A stretch of 30,788 nucleotides of DNA from an uncultured Lachnospiraceae bacterium (GTDB lineage Bacteria; Bacillota; Clostridia; Lachnospirales; Lachnospiraceae): positions 1 through 30,788 of the forward strand of contig CAJTTU010000034.1 in NCBI GenBank assembly GCA_910579325.1. The letters run 5' to 3'. Of the stretch, positions 7,892 to 16,545 are shown in pieces. A program made the position numbers and the translations under genes. The notes beneath the pieces were generated by a model, which saw nothing but the letters and a program-made list of their open reading frames with translations, was not told the origin of the DNA and searched no databases. The first letter of the stretch is position 1. Every line of letters starts with the position of its first letter.

Positions 7892-9817
7892 TCACATCAG
7901 ATTCGCCGAGTATATCCCCTGTATCTTCACCATCGACACCGCTTCCTCCACCAGCTGATCCTCCGTAGGGATCTCTCCCACCACATTGTCCGCCAGCCAG
8001 TCCATCCGGATAATCTCCTCCGGCGTCAGCGTCTGGTTTCCGGCGCAGCGCATCATGCCCTGCTGGTCGGGAATCTCGCCGGAAAAGATCTGGAAACTGC
8101 CGTTTACGATCTGCTTTCGCACCAGCTCCACCAGCGCCCGGGTTCGCTCCGGAATGGTCTGGGAGCAGGCCAAGTCGATCATGCCGGAGGAAATCCCCCA
8201 CCAGTAATTCACCGACTCCCCCTCGTGAACCTGGGAAGCCCGCTTCCAGTTCCCGTTTAAAATCGTCTGGAGAATGCGCTGGTAAAATTTCCCCCAGTGC
8301 CAGATGGCCACGGCCAGCGCCTTGCCCTTCTCATCCGCCAGGTCATACAGCCCGTATTTTCTGGAAGAATGCAGCGGGGCTAAAAGCTCCCTTCCCGAAA
8401 TATGGCTGACGCATGCATCCGTCAGCAGCTGATAGACGTCGCAGTCCTTCCAGGTAGACCAGGCCAGATGCACCTTCGCCGTGGGATTTACCATCTTCAC
8501 CCCCAGAGAAAAGGCATTGACAGCCGCCGGCGTTCCGAAAATCGGGAAATCCGCAATATAGCCGATCCCCTCGGTCCGGGTCAGAATACCCGCCAGCATG
8601 CCCACCAGAAACTTCGCCTCATAGAGCCGCCCGTAATAAGTACGCATATGGCCACTGTAGGAATTCAGCGAGCAGTTCAGGATCTTCACCTGGGGATGCT
8701 TCATCCCCGCCTTCACGCTGGGTCCCAGAAAACGGGGAGAAGTGGTAAACAGCACCGTACACCCGTCTCTGACAGCCCGCTCGATCTGTTCGAGACACTG
8801 TTCATCCGTCTCGATCCCGTCATATACATGAATGTCCAGCTGCCCGGCCATATTGTTTTCCAGATACAGCCGGCCCAGATCATGGTTGTAGGTCCAGCTG
8901 GAGGATTTGGCCGTTTTATAATAGAGAAACCCCACCTTAAGCCGATGGGGAAGAAAAACCGGCTCAATCAGCTTCTGAATCAGGTTTTTCGAACGTTCCG
9001 CTTCCGGCTGCATGACCACGTTCACATTTTCCGCTTCCGGCAGCGCCTCGATATCGTCCCAGAGCGGCGCAAGCTCCTTTTTCAGCATTTCCCCCGGCTT
9101 ATCCACCATACCCTCATAGCCGTACACATTCAGATAAACCAGCAGAGCGTCTCCCGGGGTAATACGGATTTTGCCGCCGCCCTTTTCCCTGAATGCTTTG
9201 GTAAAATGCAGAAGGCAGGAGGAAAAAAGCCTTCTGTCATCCTCGGACCAGGGTTCCCCCGGCTCCTTCCCAGTCAGCTCGCACAGCTTCCTGAAACTGC
9301 CCGGCCTGGTAAAATAAACGGTATTAATCTTCGAATCCCGGTTAAAATCCATATATTCATAATATATTCTTACCTCTTTTGTGTCATCCAACACCGGGAT
9401 AATTCTGGTAACATATCCGGACACGGACACCGCCCCCGAGTATTTCAGCACGCTGACCCGTTTATTTCCTTCTATAATATAATACTCATTCATAAACTCG
9501 CAGGCGATCACCGGCTCTCTGATCCCCTCTTCGATATGGGAATTGTACAGAGCAATCCATTTTGCCGCAAATTCGGAGGATTCCGAAAGCAGCGGCATAA
9601 AATTGCTGGCAAAGGCTTTGGTTCTCCCCGCCGTTTTCGTTCCCACAATCCGCTCGATGGGAATCTCGATCAGACCCAGATCCCGCTCTCCCGCCGTCTT
9701 GACAAAGGGCAGAATCTCATCCAGCACCTTCAGATAGGGATACCGTCTCTCCGCCATATCCTGACGGTAAATTTTCTGAGCCATCTTACAGGCTTTCGCG
9801 TATTCAACAGCAGACAT
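7892..9817 (-). CDS. BMP/PnrA-type ligand-binding protein with ParB-like N-terminal part
   Basis: 641 residues. The C-terminal ~340 residues, beginning KVGFLYYKTAKSSSWTYNHD, have the fold pattern of Bmp/PnrA (basic membrane lipoprotein, nucleoside-binding) proteins: ARDGCTVLFTTSP-like segments, EAKFLVGMLAGILT, GYIADFPIFGTPAAVNAFSLG and a late GKALAVAIWHWG. About residues 100-140 contain EYYIIEGNKRVSVLKYSGA, resembling the ParB/sulfiredoxin-like GNKR motif. There is no signal peptide or lipobox, unlike transport Bmp proteins, so it is probably a cytoplasmic sensor or regulator rather than a transporter subunit. The ATG at 9817 is preceded by AGGAG. It forms a likely operon with the phosphoesterase (13-nt gap). 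Ligand unknown. Confidence 0.8.
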   Translation of the reverse strand: MSAVEYAKACKMAQKIYRQDMAERRYPYLKVLDEILPFVKTAGERDLGLIEIPIERIVGTKTAGRTKAFASNFMPLLSESSEFAAKWIALYNSHIEEGIREPVIACEFMNEYYIIEGNKRVSVLKYSGAVSVSGYVTRIIPVLDDTKEVRIYYEYMDFNRDSKINTVYFTRPGSFRKLCELTGKEPGEPWSEDDRRLFSSCLLHFTKAFREKGGGKIRITPGDALLVYLNVYGYEGMVDKPGEMLKKELAPLWDDIEALPEAENVNVVMQPEAERSKNLIQKLIEPVFLPHRLKVGFLYYKTAKSSSWTYNHDLGRLYLENNMAGQLDIHVYDGIETDEQCLEQIERAVRDGCTVLFTTSPRFLGPSVKAGMKHPQVKILNCSLNSYSGHMRTYYGRLYEAKFLVGMLAGILTRTEGIGYIADFPIFGTPAAVNAFSLGVKMVNPTAKVHLAWSTWKDCDVYQLLTDACVSHISGRELLAPLHSSRKYGLYDLADEKGKALAVAIWHWGKFYQRILQTILNGNWKRASQVHEGESVNYWWGISSGMIDLACSQTIPERTRALVELVRKQIVNGSFQIFSGEIPDQQGMMRCAGNQTLTPEEIIRMDWLADNVVGEIPTEDQLVEEAVSMVKIQGIYSANLM

Positions 9818-9902
9818 ATTTCAACTCCTAAATTCAATTTGCGTTTTGCCACAGCTCCCAGATTCACTTCATCTTTGGGCGCCCTTCTGTCTGGCAGCCT
9901 GT

Positions 9903-10760
9903 TTAAACAGGTTTATTTTTCTCCCGCCAGTGATTGGGGGATACTCCATAGATATTCTTAAAGGCCCTGGAAAAATGCAGCTGATTCTGATAGCCGCACA
10001 TTTTTCCGATCTCCCCCACTGTCATATCGGAATATTTCAGATATTCCGAAGCCTTTGTCATCCGATAATAAATCAGAAAATGCTGAAGCGTCTGATTGGT
10101 GTTCTCCTTAAACAGCTTTCCCAGATAGTTCCGGTTCAGGCTGCAGTAATCGGCGATATCCTCCACCGTAATATCGTCGCCGTAATTCTGTTCGATAAAC
10201 GAGATCGCCTCCCGCACATAGGCGTCTCTCAGTTTTCCGGAGGACTGGGTGCCTTTCGCAATCGCCCCCCCTCCCCTGATCAGCCCGTCAAAAAAAAGAT
10301 ACAAATGACCGATCTGATTGACGTCGGAACTGTAAGGATTGTCCACCAGCTGCATAATCTCGCTTTTGATGTAATCATGCAGCTCCCGCTTTTTTAACCG
10401 GTATACCGGGTGATCAAAATCCACGCCGGACTGCCGCATAAACTCCACGGCTTTCAGTCCGTCAAATTCCACCCAGGCATACTCCCAGGGCTTTTTGTCG
10501 TCGGCGTAATAGGTATTCACCTGCCCCGGGCAGATCAGAAATCCCTGGCAGGCCTCCAGCTTATACAATTTCGTCTCCCCGGCCATATTGTTGGAGCTTA
10601 AAAATCCTTTCCCTGACAGAACGTAATGGAACAGATAATGATTCCGCTTGGCCGGGCCGTAGGAGTGCATGGGCAGACACTGTTCCCACCCGTACTGAAA
10701 CATGGTTATGTCAATATTTTTACCACCCTGAAAAACATCAAACTTAACTCTTTTGTCCAT
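9903..10760 (-). CDS. AraC-family transcriptional regulator of the sugar operon
   Basis: 285 residues from the ATG at 10760, which follows AAGGAG. An upstream in-frame extension to 10835 lacks a ribosome site and was not used. The N-terminal half is a cupin-like sensor domain (HYLFHYVLSGKGFL, GFLICPGQVNTYYADD). The C-terminal ~100 residues are the double helix-turn-helix of AraC/XylS proteins: ITVEDIADYCSLNRNYLGKL, then MTVGEIGKMCGYQNQLHFSR and GVSPNHWRE. It is divergent from the alpha-galactoside operon and resembles MsmR/RafR-type activators by context, so it probably senses the oligosaccharide or a product and activates from the intergenic region. It could also affect the BMP-like gene 85 nt downstream. 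Confidence 0.92.
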   Translation of the reverse strand: MDKRVKFDVFQGGKNIDITMFQYGWEQCLPMHSYGPAKRNHYLFHYVLSGKGFLSSNNMAGETKLYKLEACQGFLICPGQVNTYYADDKKPWEYAWVEFDGLKAVEFMRQSGVDFDHPVYRLKKRELHDYIKSEIMQLVDNPYSSDVNQIGHLYLFFDGLIRGGGAIAKGTQSSGKLRDAYVREAISFIEQNYGDDITVEDIADYCSLNRNYLGKLFKENTNQTLQHFLIYYRMTKASEYLKYSDMTVGEIGKMCGYQNQLHFSRAFKNIYGVSPNHWREKNKPV

Positions 10761-10805
10761 GAACGGAGTCTCTCCTTCTTGTATTGATTTGTCACAGAAT
10801 CCCTC

Positions 10806-10835
10806 TATATACCAAAATGATAACACATAAACCAA
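10806..10835 (-). promoter_or_regulatory. Candidate promoter of the araC-type gene
   Basis: On the minus strand TTGGTT (10830-10835), an 18-nt spacer and TATATA (10806-10811) make a plausible sigma-A promoter. The -10 lies inside the left arm of the 14-bp inverted repeat, which would allow autoregulation. Predicted from sequence only. Confidence 0.35.
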
Positions 10836-10866
10836 AAAATGTATATATTTTTCATTTTGGTATATA
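10806..10866. promoter_or_regulatory. Divergent operator: perfect 14-bp inverted repeat
   Basis: TATATACCAAAATG (10806-10819) and its exact reverse complement CATTTTGGTATATA (10853-10866) are separated by 33 bp, between the AraC-type regulator and the binding-protein gene. Spacing of about 47 bp between centres is 4-5 helical turns, suited to a dimeric AraC-type protein binding both arms. Downstream, a TATAAA (10918-10923) without a good -35 could be an activator-dependent -10, followed by a small hairpin AGCCT/AGGCT (10924-10942). Confidence 0.55.
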
Positions 10867-10974
10867 AGTATTTTTATGATTCATATACGTAAAATAGGTA
10901 AATTGGTACAATTTTTGTATAAAAGCCTGATGTTTTTAGGCTAATTAACCAATCAACCAAAAGGAGGGAAGCTT

Positions 10975-12270
10975 GTGAAGAAGCTAAAAAAAGCAACGAT
11001 ACTGTCATTGGTATGTATCCTTGTGGCCCTGGCTGCCGGCTGCGGTAAAGGCTCCGCAGACGGAAAAACCCATCTTACGTTCCAGATCTGGGATGTGAAC
11101 CAGAGAGATGGTATGCAGGCCGTATGCGATGCCTACACCGCGCAGCATCCGGACGTGGTAGTGGAGGTTCAAGTAACCAGCTGGAATGAATACTGGACCA
11201 AGCTGGAAGCCGCGGCTATCTCCAACCAGATGCCCGACGTTTTCTGGATGCACACCAACGAAATCCTGAAATATGCGGACTACGGAAAGATCGCCGATCT
11301 CACCGACCTGTATGACGAAGCGGGACAGCCCGGATATTTCCAGGAGCATTTTTCCGAAGTGTCCCTGTCCAATATCCAGGGCAGCGACGGAAGATACTAC
11401 GGCATCCCCAAGGACAAGGATACGGTAGGTCTTGTGTACAACAAAGAAATGTTTGACGCGGCCAAAGTACCTTATCCCGACGAAACCTGGACCTGGGATG
11501 ATCTGTGCGACGCTTCACAGAAAATTTATGACGCCACCGGAAAGTACGGCTATATGGCCTACGGTGACGATCAGCTGGGCTACTGGAACTTTGTATACCA
11601 GAACGGCGGCTGCATCCTGGCCGAGGACAACATCACCGGCGGCTTCGATCAGCAGGCCACCATCGACGCCATGCGGTTCTACATGGATCTGCAGAAAAAC
11701 GACTGGTGTCCCGATCAGAACTACTTCGCGGAAACCTCGCCGGGAACCGCTTTCTTCTCCGAGCAGGGCGCCATGTTCTTTGAAGGAAACTGGAATATCC
11801 TGTCAGAGATGAACAATTATCCCAATATGATGGGAAAATGGGACGTGGCAGTACTGCCCAAATGCCCCAATCCCGCTAACGGCGACGGACGTGCCACCAT
11901 CTCCAACGGCCTCTGCTACGCCACCTCCCCCACCGGAAAGAATTATGAAATCGTAAAAGACCTGCTCCGCTTTATGGGCTCCGAAGAAGGCCAGCGGGTT
12001 CAGGGCGAGTCCGGCGCAGCCATTCCTGCTTACATAGGACTGGAAGACACATGGGTCGGCGTATTCGATCAATTTGATTACAAACTGAATGTAAGCTGTT
12101 TCACCGACATGTTCGAATACAGCGTTCAGTCAGTCAACAATAAATATCGTCCCACCTGGAAAACACAGGTATCCGACAACCTGCTGAAAATTTATTCCGG
12201 ACAGCAGTCCTTCGAGGACGGCATGAAAGCCATGCAGAACGCAATCAACAACGCGGCCCTTGAAGACTAA
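10975..12270 (+). CDS. ABC transporter sugar-binding lipoprotein (extracellular family 1)
   Basis: 431 residues. A lipoprotein signal peptide is clear: MKKLKK, a hydrophobic stretch, then the lipobox LAAGC with C23 as lipidation site. The mature part is a typical family 1 oligosaccharide-binding protein (LTFQIWDVNQRDGMQAVCDA, WTKLEAAAISNQMPDVFWMH, GIPKDKDTVGLVYNKEMFD, FMGSEEGQRVQGESGAAIPA). It would capture alpha-galactosides or related oligosaccharides and deliver them to the two permeases downstream. The start is GTG at 10975, after AAGGAGGG. It is the first gene of the operon; the 137-nt gap behind it holds GC-rich segments able to fold (GTGCC/GGCAC and GGCC arms), which may protect its mRNA from decay. 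The exact substrate is inferred from neighbours. Confidence 0.93.
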   Translation: MKKLKKATILSLVCILVALAAGCGKGSADGKTHLTFQIWDVNQRDGMQAVCDAYTAQHPDVVVEVQVTSWNEYWTKLEAAAISNQMPDVFWMHTNEILKYADYGKIADLTDLYDEAGQPGYFQEHFSEVSLSNIQGSDGRYYGIPKDKDTVGLVYNKEMFDAAKVPYPDETWTWDDLCDASQKIYDATGKYGYMAYGDDQLGYWNFVYQNGGCILAEDNITGGFDQQATIDAMRFYMDLQKNDWCPDQNYFAETSPGTAFFSEQGAMFFEGNWNILSEMNNYPNMMGKWDVAVLPKCPNPANGDGRATISNGLCYATSPTGKNYEIVKDLLRFMGSEEGQRVQGESGAAIPAYIGLEDTWVGVFDQFDYKLNVSCFTDMFEYSVQSVNNKYRPTWKTQVSDNLLKIYSGQQSFEDGMKAMQNAINNAALED

Positions 12271-12381
12271 ATCTATCCCGGATATGAAGCGAATCAGCAT
12301 CAGGCCGAACCGTGCCCGGAGGATTTACGGACGCCCTGCGGCCGGAAACTCTCTGCCGATTATGGCACCGGGAGGCCGGAT

Positions 12382-12401
12382 GCGGAATTAAAATTAGGAG
12401 G
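12382..12401 (+). promoter_or_regulatory. Shared GCGGAA-type ribosome-binding leader before permease 1
   Basis: GCGGAATT, a short A-rich spacer and AATTAGGAGG precede the ATG at 12408. The same arrangement occurs before permease 2, msmK and (minus strand) cas7c, so it seems to be a recurring translation-initiation leader. Confidence 0.55.
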
Positions 12402-12407
12402 TTTTAT

Positions 12408-13292
12408 ATGACAAAGGCAAGTAAGCATGCCAAGTCTGAGAGCATGTGGGCCTACATCATGGTTGCGCCTACCATCATCGGACTTCTCGTATTAAACATA
12501 TACCCGCTGATCGATACGATTAAGCTGAGTTTTTCCAAAACCCTGCCTTTCGGCCTCTATGAGCTGAAAGGTGTCCAGAACTATGTTCAGATGTTTGCCA
12601 GCCCCGAATTCTGGCGGGCAAACTTAAACACCATTTATTTCTGCGTGCTGACAGTGCCCATCGGCATCCTTCTCTCCCTGGTGGTGGCAGTTATGCTGAA
12701 CACCAAGATCAAGGGACAGACTGCTTTCCGGGCCATCTTCTTCCTGCCCATGGTTGTGGCTCCCGCCGCGGTGGCCATGGTATGGAAGTGGATGTTCAAT
12801 ACGGAATACGGCATTATCAACACCCTTCTGGCGCACAAGGTAAACTGGATTACCGATCCCAACATCGTTATGATTACCTGTGCCATTGTGGCGATCTGGT
12901 CTGCCATCGGCTATGACGCGGTGCTTCTTCTGTCCGGACTGCAGAATATTTCCAAGTCCTACTATGAAGCGGCCAGCTTAGACGGCGCCACCAAGCTGCA
13001 GCAGTTTTTCCATATCACGCTGCCCATGGTATCTCCCACCCTGTTCGTGGTACTGATCATGAGACTGATGGCTTCCATCAAAGTGTACGACCTGATCTAC
13101 ATGATGATCGAGGAAGCAAACCCGGCCCTGACCAGCGCCCAGTCCCTGATGTACTTATTCTACCGTGAATCTTATGTAACCGGCAACAGAGGCTTAGGCT
13201 CCTCCGTAGTAATCTGGACCGTAGCCCTGATCGGACTGGTAACGGTGGTACAGTTCATCGGACAGAAGAAGTGGGTCAACTACGAAGTATAA
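12408..13292 (+). CDS. Sugar ABC transporter permease (MalF/MsmF-like)
   Basis: 294 residues, an inner-membrane channel subunit with six predicted hydrophobic segments. The first is YIMVAPTIIGLLVLNIYPLI, and the cytoplasmic EAA loop reads YYEAASLDGATKLQQFFHIT, the contact site for the ATPase. The ATG at 12408 follows AGGAGG by 6 nt. An in-frame extension to 12312 exists but has no ribosome site and runs through the structured spacer. It should pair with permease 2 and with the MsmK-type ATPase encoded at the end of the operon. Confidence 0.94.
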   Translation: MTKASKHAKSESMWAYIMVAPTIIGLLVLNIYPLIDTIKLSFSKTLPFGLYELKGVQNYVQMFASPEFWRANLNTIYFCVLTVPIGILLSLVVAVMLNTKIKGQTAFRAIFFLPMVVAPAAVAMVWKWMFNTEYGIINTLLAHKVNWITDPNIVMITCAIVAIWSAIGYDAVLLLSGLQNISKSYYEAASLDGATKLQQFFHITLPMVSPTLFVVLIMRLMASIKVYDLIYMMIEEANPALTSAQSLMYLFYRESYVTGNRGLGSSVVIWTVALIGLVTVVQFIGQKKWVNYEV

Positions 13293-13296
13293 CAGC

Positions 13297-13326
13297 GGAA
13301 GTCCGGATGAACCCGGAAATACTTCC
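13297..13326 (+). other. Intercistronic hairpin between the permease genes
   Basis: GGAAGT-CCGG (13297-13306) can pair with CCGG (13312-13315) and ACTTCC (13321-13326) around a small loop with one internal bulge. There is no T-run, so it is more likely an mRNA stability element than a terminator. A related GAAGTCCGGAYGAA string recurs after the GH36 gene near 16482. Confidence 0.45.
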
Positions 13327-13354
13327 AGATCCAAAGGGTTCAAAAAGGACTGCA

Positions 13355-13374
13355 GCGGAACTCTAATTAGGAGG
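13355..13374 (+). promoter_or_regulatory. Shared GCGGAA-type ribosome-binding leader before permease 2
   Basis: GCGGAACT, two bases, then AATTAGGAGG, ending 8 nt before the ATG at 13383. Same leader as at 12382, 18854 and on the minus strand at 1964-1983. Confidence 0.55.
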
Positions 13375-13382
13375 TCTTGTAT

Positions 13383-14219
13383 ATGAATTCATCATTAGAA
13401 AGAGCAAGAAAGATACGGACCGGCGGCGTATACGCGTTTTTTATCATCGGTTCGATCATTATGATATTCCCCTTCGTGTGGATGTTTCTGACCAGCTTCA
13501 AGACCGTGGAAGAAAGTATGATTATTCCTCCCACCATCTTCCCTCAGAGCTGGCAGACGAAAAACTTCACCGACGCCATGGCGTCCCTGCCGTTTTTATC
13601 ACTGTATAAAAACACGATCCTTATGATTGTCTGGAGAGTGGTCTGCGCCGTGGCATTTTCCTCCATGGCCGGTTACGCTTTTGCGAAGCTGAACTTCAAG
13701 GGCAAAAACATTCTGTTTTCCCTGGTACTGATCCAGATGATGCTGCCCTCACAGATTTTCATCACGCCTCAGTATCAGATGCTGGCGAAGGTTGGCCTGA
13801 CCAACACGATTTTCGCCCTGGTATTCCCCGGCCTGGTCAGCGCCTTCGGAACCTTCTTCCTGCGGCAGGCTTACATGGGCATTCCGGACGAGATCGCGGA
13901 AGCCGCTTACCTGGACGGCTGCAACCAGTGGCAGACCTTTATCAAGGTTATGGCGCCTTTAACCACCGCTTCCATGGCGGCCCTGGCCGTATTCACGGCA
14001 GTGTTCGCTTACGGAGACCTGATGTGGCCCCTGATCGTAAACACCGATCTGAAGATGATGACCCTGTCCTCCGGTCTGGCTACCTTGAGAGGACAGTTTA
14101 ACACTAACTTCCCGGTTATGATGGCCGGCTCCCTGCTTGCCATGATCCCCATGGTGGTTCTGTATCTGTTCTTCCAGAAGCAGTTCATCGAGGGCGTTGC
14201 CATGACAGGCGGAAAATAA
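13383..14219 (+). CDS. Sugar ABC transporter permease (MalG/MsmG-like)
   Basis: 278 residues, second membrane subunit. An N-terminal membrane segment (YAFFIIGSIIMIFPFVWMFL) is followed by the family TSFKTVEE motif and five more hydrophobic segments. The EAA loop is AEAAYLDGCNQWQTFIKVMA. The C-terminus QKQFIEGVAMTGGK is the usual ending of MalG-type permeases. I chose the ATG at 13383 because AGGAGG lies 8 nt upstream; a TTG two codons earlier is too close. It follows permease 1 by 90 nt containing a hairpin. Confidence 0.94.
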   Translation: MNSSLERARKIRTGGVYAFFIIGSIIMIFPFVWMFLTSFKTVEESMIIPPTIFPQSWQTKNFTDAMASLPFLSLYKNTILMIVWRVVCAVAFSSMAGYAFAKLNFKGKNILFSLVLIQMMLPSQIFITPQYQMLAKVGLTNTIFALVFPGLVSAFGTFFLRQAYMGIPDEIAEAAYLDGCNQWQTFIKVMAPLTTASMAALAVFTAVFAYGDLMWPLIVNTDLKMMTLSSGLATLRGQFNTNFPVMMAGSLLAMIPMVVLYLFFQKQFIEGVAMTGGK

Positions 14220-14276
14220 ATCGAATTATCAGCAACATATATACAATTTATTATTCAATACATGGGATGATCGTTT

Positions 14277-16472
14277 ATGGCAATCAAATATAATGCAGAC
14301 AGCAAAACTTTTATACTGGAAACCCGAGACAGCTCCTATCTGATGGAAATCAGCAGATACGGCAACCTGCTGCACTTATATTACGGAGACCGGATTCCTG
14401 ACGAAAATCTGGACTATCTGATCAAAATCCGGGACAGAGGATTTTCTCCCAACCCCAATGAGGCAGGCAATGACCGGACATTCTCCCTGGATTATCTGGC
14501 TCAGGAGTTTTCCACCGACGGAAAAGGCGACTACCGAATCCCCAGCATCGAAGTGATCAACGGGGACGGCAGCCGGATCTTCTCCGGAAAAGTGGACGGG
14601 TATAAAATTTACAAGGGAAAATACTGTACCACAGGGATGCCTTCCCTGCGGGCTATCTCGAAGGATTCCGTTCAGACGCTGGAAATCCGCTTAAAAGATA
14701 ATGAGAGCAAGGCCGCCGTTATTCTTTATTACAGCGTCTTTGAGGAAAAAAACATTATCACCAGGGCGGCCCGCTTTATCAATGAGGGCAGTGAATCCGT
14801 CCGGCTTCACAGGCTGATGTCCGTCACCATGGATTTCAGGAACTCCGATTATGACCTGATTACCTTTGACGGCCGCCATACCATGGAACGGGAATTCACC
14901 AGAACGCCCGTGAGAAGCGGCGTTCAGTCCGTACAGAGCTGCCGGGGGGCTTCCTCCCACCAGCACAATCCTTTTGCCATCCTGTGTGAGAAAAACGCAA
15001 ATGAGGATTACGGCCGCTGCTACGGATACGCTCTGATTTACAGCGGAAACTTTCTGATCGAAGCGGAAAAGGACCAGTACAAACAGATTCGCTTCAACGC
15101 GGGCATCAACCCCAAAAGCTTCTCCTTCGTGGTGGAGCCCGGCGAGGAATTTCAGGCGCCGGAAGTGGTTCTCGCTTACTCGGGAAACGGGTTTACCACC
15201 CTCTCCCACCTGTACCACAATATCTTCCGGGAGAATCTGTGCCGCTCCCCTTATAGCAAGGAGCCCCGTCCCATTCTGATCAACAGCTGGGAGGCCGCTT
15301 ACTTTGATTTCAATGAGGAAAAGCTTTTACAGATCGCGAAAGATGCCCTGGAAATGGGCATGGAGCTGTTTGTCCTGGACGACGGCTGGTTCGGAAAACG
15401 GGACGACGACAATTCGGGCCTTGGCGACTGGAAGGTAAACCTAACCAAGCTGCCCAACGGAATCAGCGGCCTGTCCAACCGGATCCACGAGATGGGCCTG
15501 CAGTTTGGCATCTGGGTTGAACCGGAGATGGTATCCGAGGACAGCGACCTTTACAGGGCGCACCCCGACTGGTGCTTAAAAGCGCCCGGCCGGCCCATGA
15601 CCAGAGGACGGAATCAGCTGGTGCTGGATCTCTCCCGAAAGGACGTGTGCGATTACCTGATCGACTCCATCAACGCCATCCTGCAGGATGCGAAAATCGA
15701 GTATGTCAAATGGGATATGAACCGGAGCATCTCCGACATATGGTCGGCCCAGCTCCCCTCTCACCGGCAGGGAGAAACCTTCCACCGCTACATTCTAGGA
15801 CTGTACTATATTATGGATCATGTGATTCTGACCCACCCCGAGGTAATCTTCTGCGGATGCAGCGGCGGCGGCGGCCGGTTTGACGCGGCCATGCTGTACT
15901 ATCAGCCTCAGATCTGGTGCAGCGACAACACGGATGCCAAGGCCCGGCTGAAAATCCAGTACGGCACCTCCTTCGCCTACCCGGTGAACAGCCTGGAAGC
16001 TCACGTATCCATCTGTCCCAACCATCAGACCAGAAGAACCGTCCCCATCGAGACGAGAGGAATCGTGGCCATGGACGGTATCCTGGGATATGAGCTGGAC
16101 TCCTTTAAGCTGACGAAAGAAGAAAAGGACGTCTGCAAGGAACAGATCCGCTTTTACAAAAAGCATTATCATATTATTGCGGACGGAGATTACTACCGGC
16201 TGTCAAGCCCTTATGAGAATCCCTACTACACCGCATGGCAGCATGTGTCGAAAGACAGGAAAAAATCTCTGGTCAGCCTGGTTCTTACGGACAAAGAGAG
16301 TAACGACGCCCAGATGTATCTGCGGTTAAAAGGACTTGACAAAAATGCCCTGTACGCCGTAGAGGGCATGGAAGGACAGTACTCCGGCGCCCTGCTGATG
16401 TACGCGGGCCTTCCGATTCCCGGCGAACTGGGCGAGTATGAGGGCATTCAGTTCTGCCTGGAGATGATCTGA
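14277..16472 (+). CDS. GH36 alpha-galactosidase
   Basis: 731 residues, a cytoplasmic family GH36 enzyme that removes alpha-1,6-linked galactose from melibiose, raffinose and stachyose. The N-terminal beta-sandwich (to about residue 330) is followed by the catalytic barrel: SWEAAYFDFNEEKLL, FVLDDGWFGKRDDD, FGIWVEPEMVS, then the nucleophile D480 in YVKWDMNRS, the CSGGGGRFD signature, and acid/base D550 in WCSDNTDA. The length fits AgaA-type enzymes; the C-terminal sucrose-kinase domain found in Ruminococcus gnavus AgaSK is absent. There is no signal peptide, so the sugars are imported intact. The ribosome site is weak (GGGATGATC), suggesting lower translation than for the transporter genes. Confidence 0.95.
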   Translation: MAIKYNADSKTFILETRDSSYLMEISRYGNLLHLYYGDRIPDENLDYLIKIRDRGFSPNPNEAGNDRTFSLDYLAQEFSTDGKGDYRIPSIEVINGDGSRIFSGKVDGYKIYKGKYCTTGMPSLRAISKDSVQTLEIRLKDNESKAAVILYYSVFEEKNIITRAARFINEGSESVRLHRLMSVTMDFRNSDYDLITFDGRHTMEREFTRTPVRSGVQSVQSCRGASSHQHNPFAILCEKNANEDYGRCYGYALIYSGNFLIEAEKDQYKQIRFNAGINPKSFSFVVEPGEEFQAPEVVLAYSGNGFTTLSHLYHNIFRENLCRSPYSKEPRPILINSWEAAYFDFNEEKLLQIAKDALEMGMELFVLDDGWFGKRDDDNSGLGDWKVNLTKLPNGISGLSNRIHEMGLQFGIWVEPEMVSEDSDLYRAHPDWCLKAPGRPMTRGRNQLVLDLSRKDVCDYLIDSINAILQDAKIEYVKWDMNRSISDIWSAQLPSHRQGETFHRYILGLYYIMDHVILTHPEVIFCGCSGGGGRFDAAMLYYQPQIWCSDNTDAKARLKIQYGTSFAYPVNSLEAHVSICPNHQTRRTVPIETRGIVAMDGILGYELDSFKLTKEEKDVCKEQIRFYKKHYHIIADGDYYRLSSPYENPYYTAWQHVSKDRKKSLVSLVLTDKESNDAQMYLRLKGLDKNALYAVEGMEGQYSGALLMYAGLPIPGELGEYEGIQFCLEMI

Positions 16473-16545
16473 GAAATCTGAAGTCCGGACGAAAGCCAGC
16501 GCGCCAGCCCGGAGCGAAGGGAAAAGAAAGGAATGACTGTATATA

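Noticed and set aside
8402..9961. A 519-codon open frame on the plus strand
   Set aside because: It is antisense to the BMP-like gene and has no recognisable domain or ribosome site; it reflects the GC-rich codons of the real gene.
12312..12407. A 32-residue N-terminal extension of permease 1
   Set aside because: There is no ribosome site at 12312, while AGGAGG sits at the right distance before the ATG at 12408; the extension is not hydrophobic or conserved-looking.
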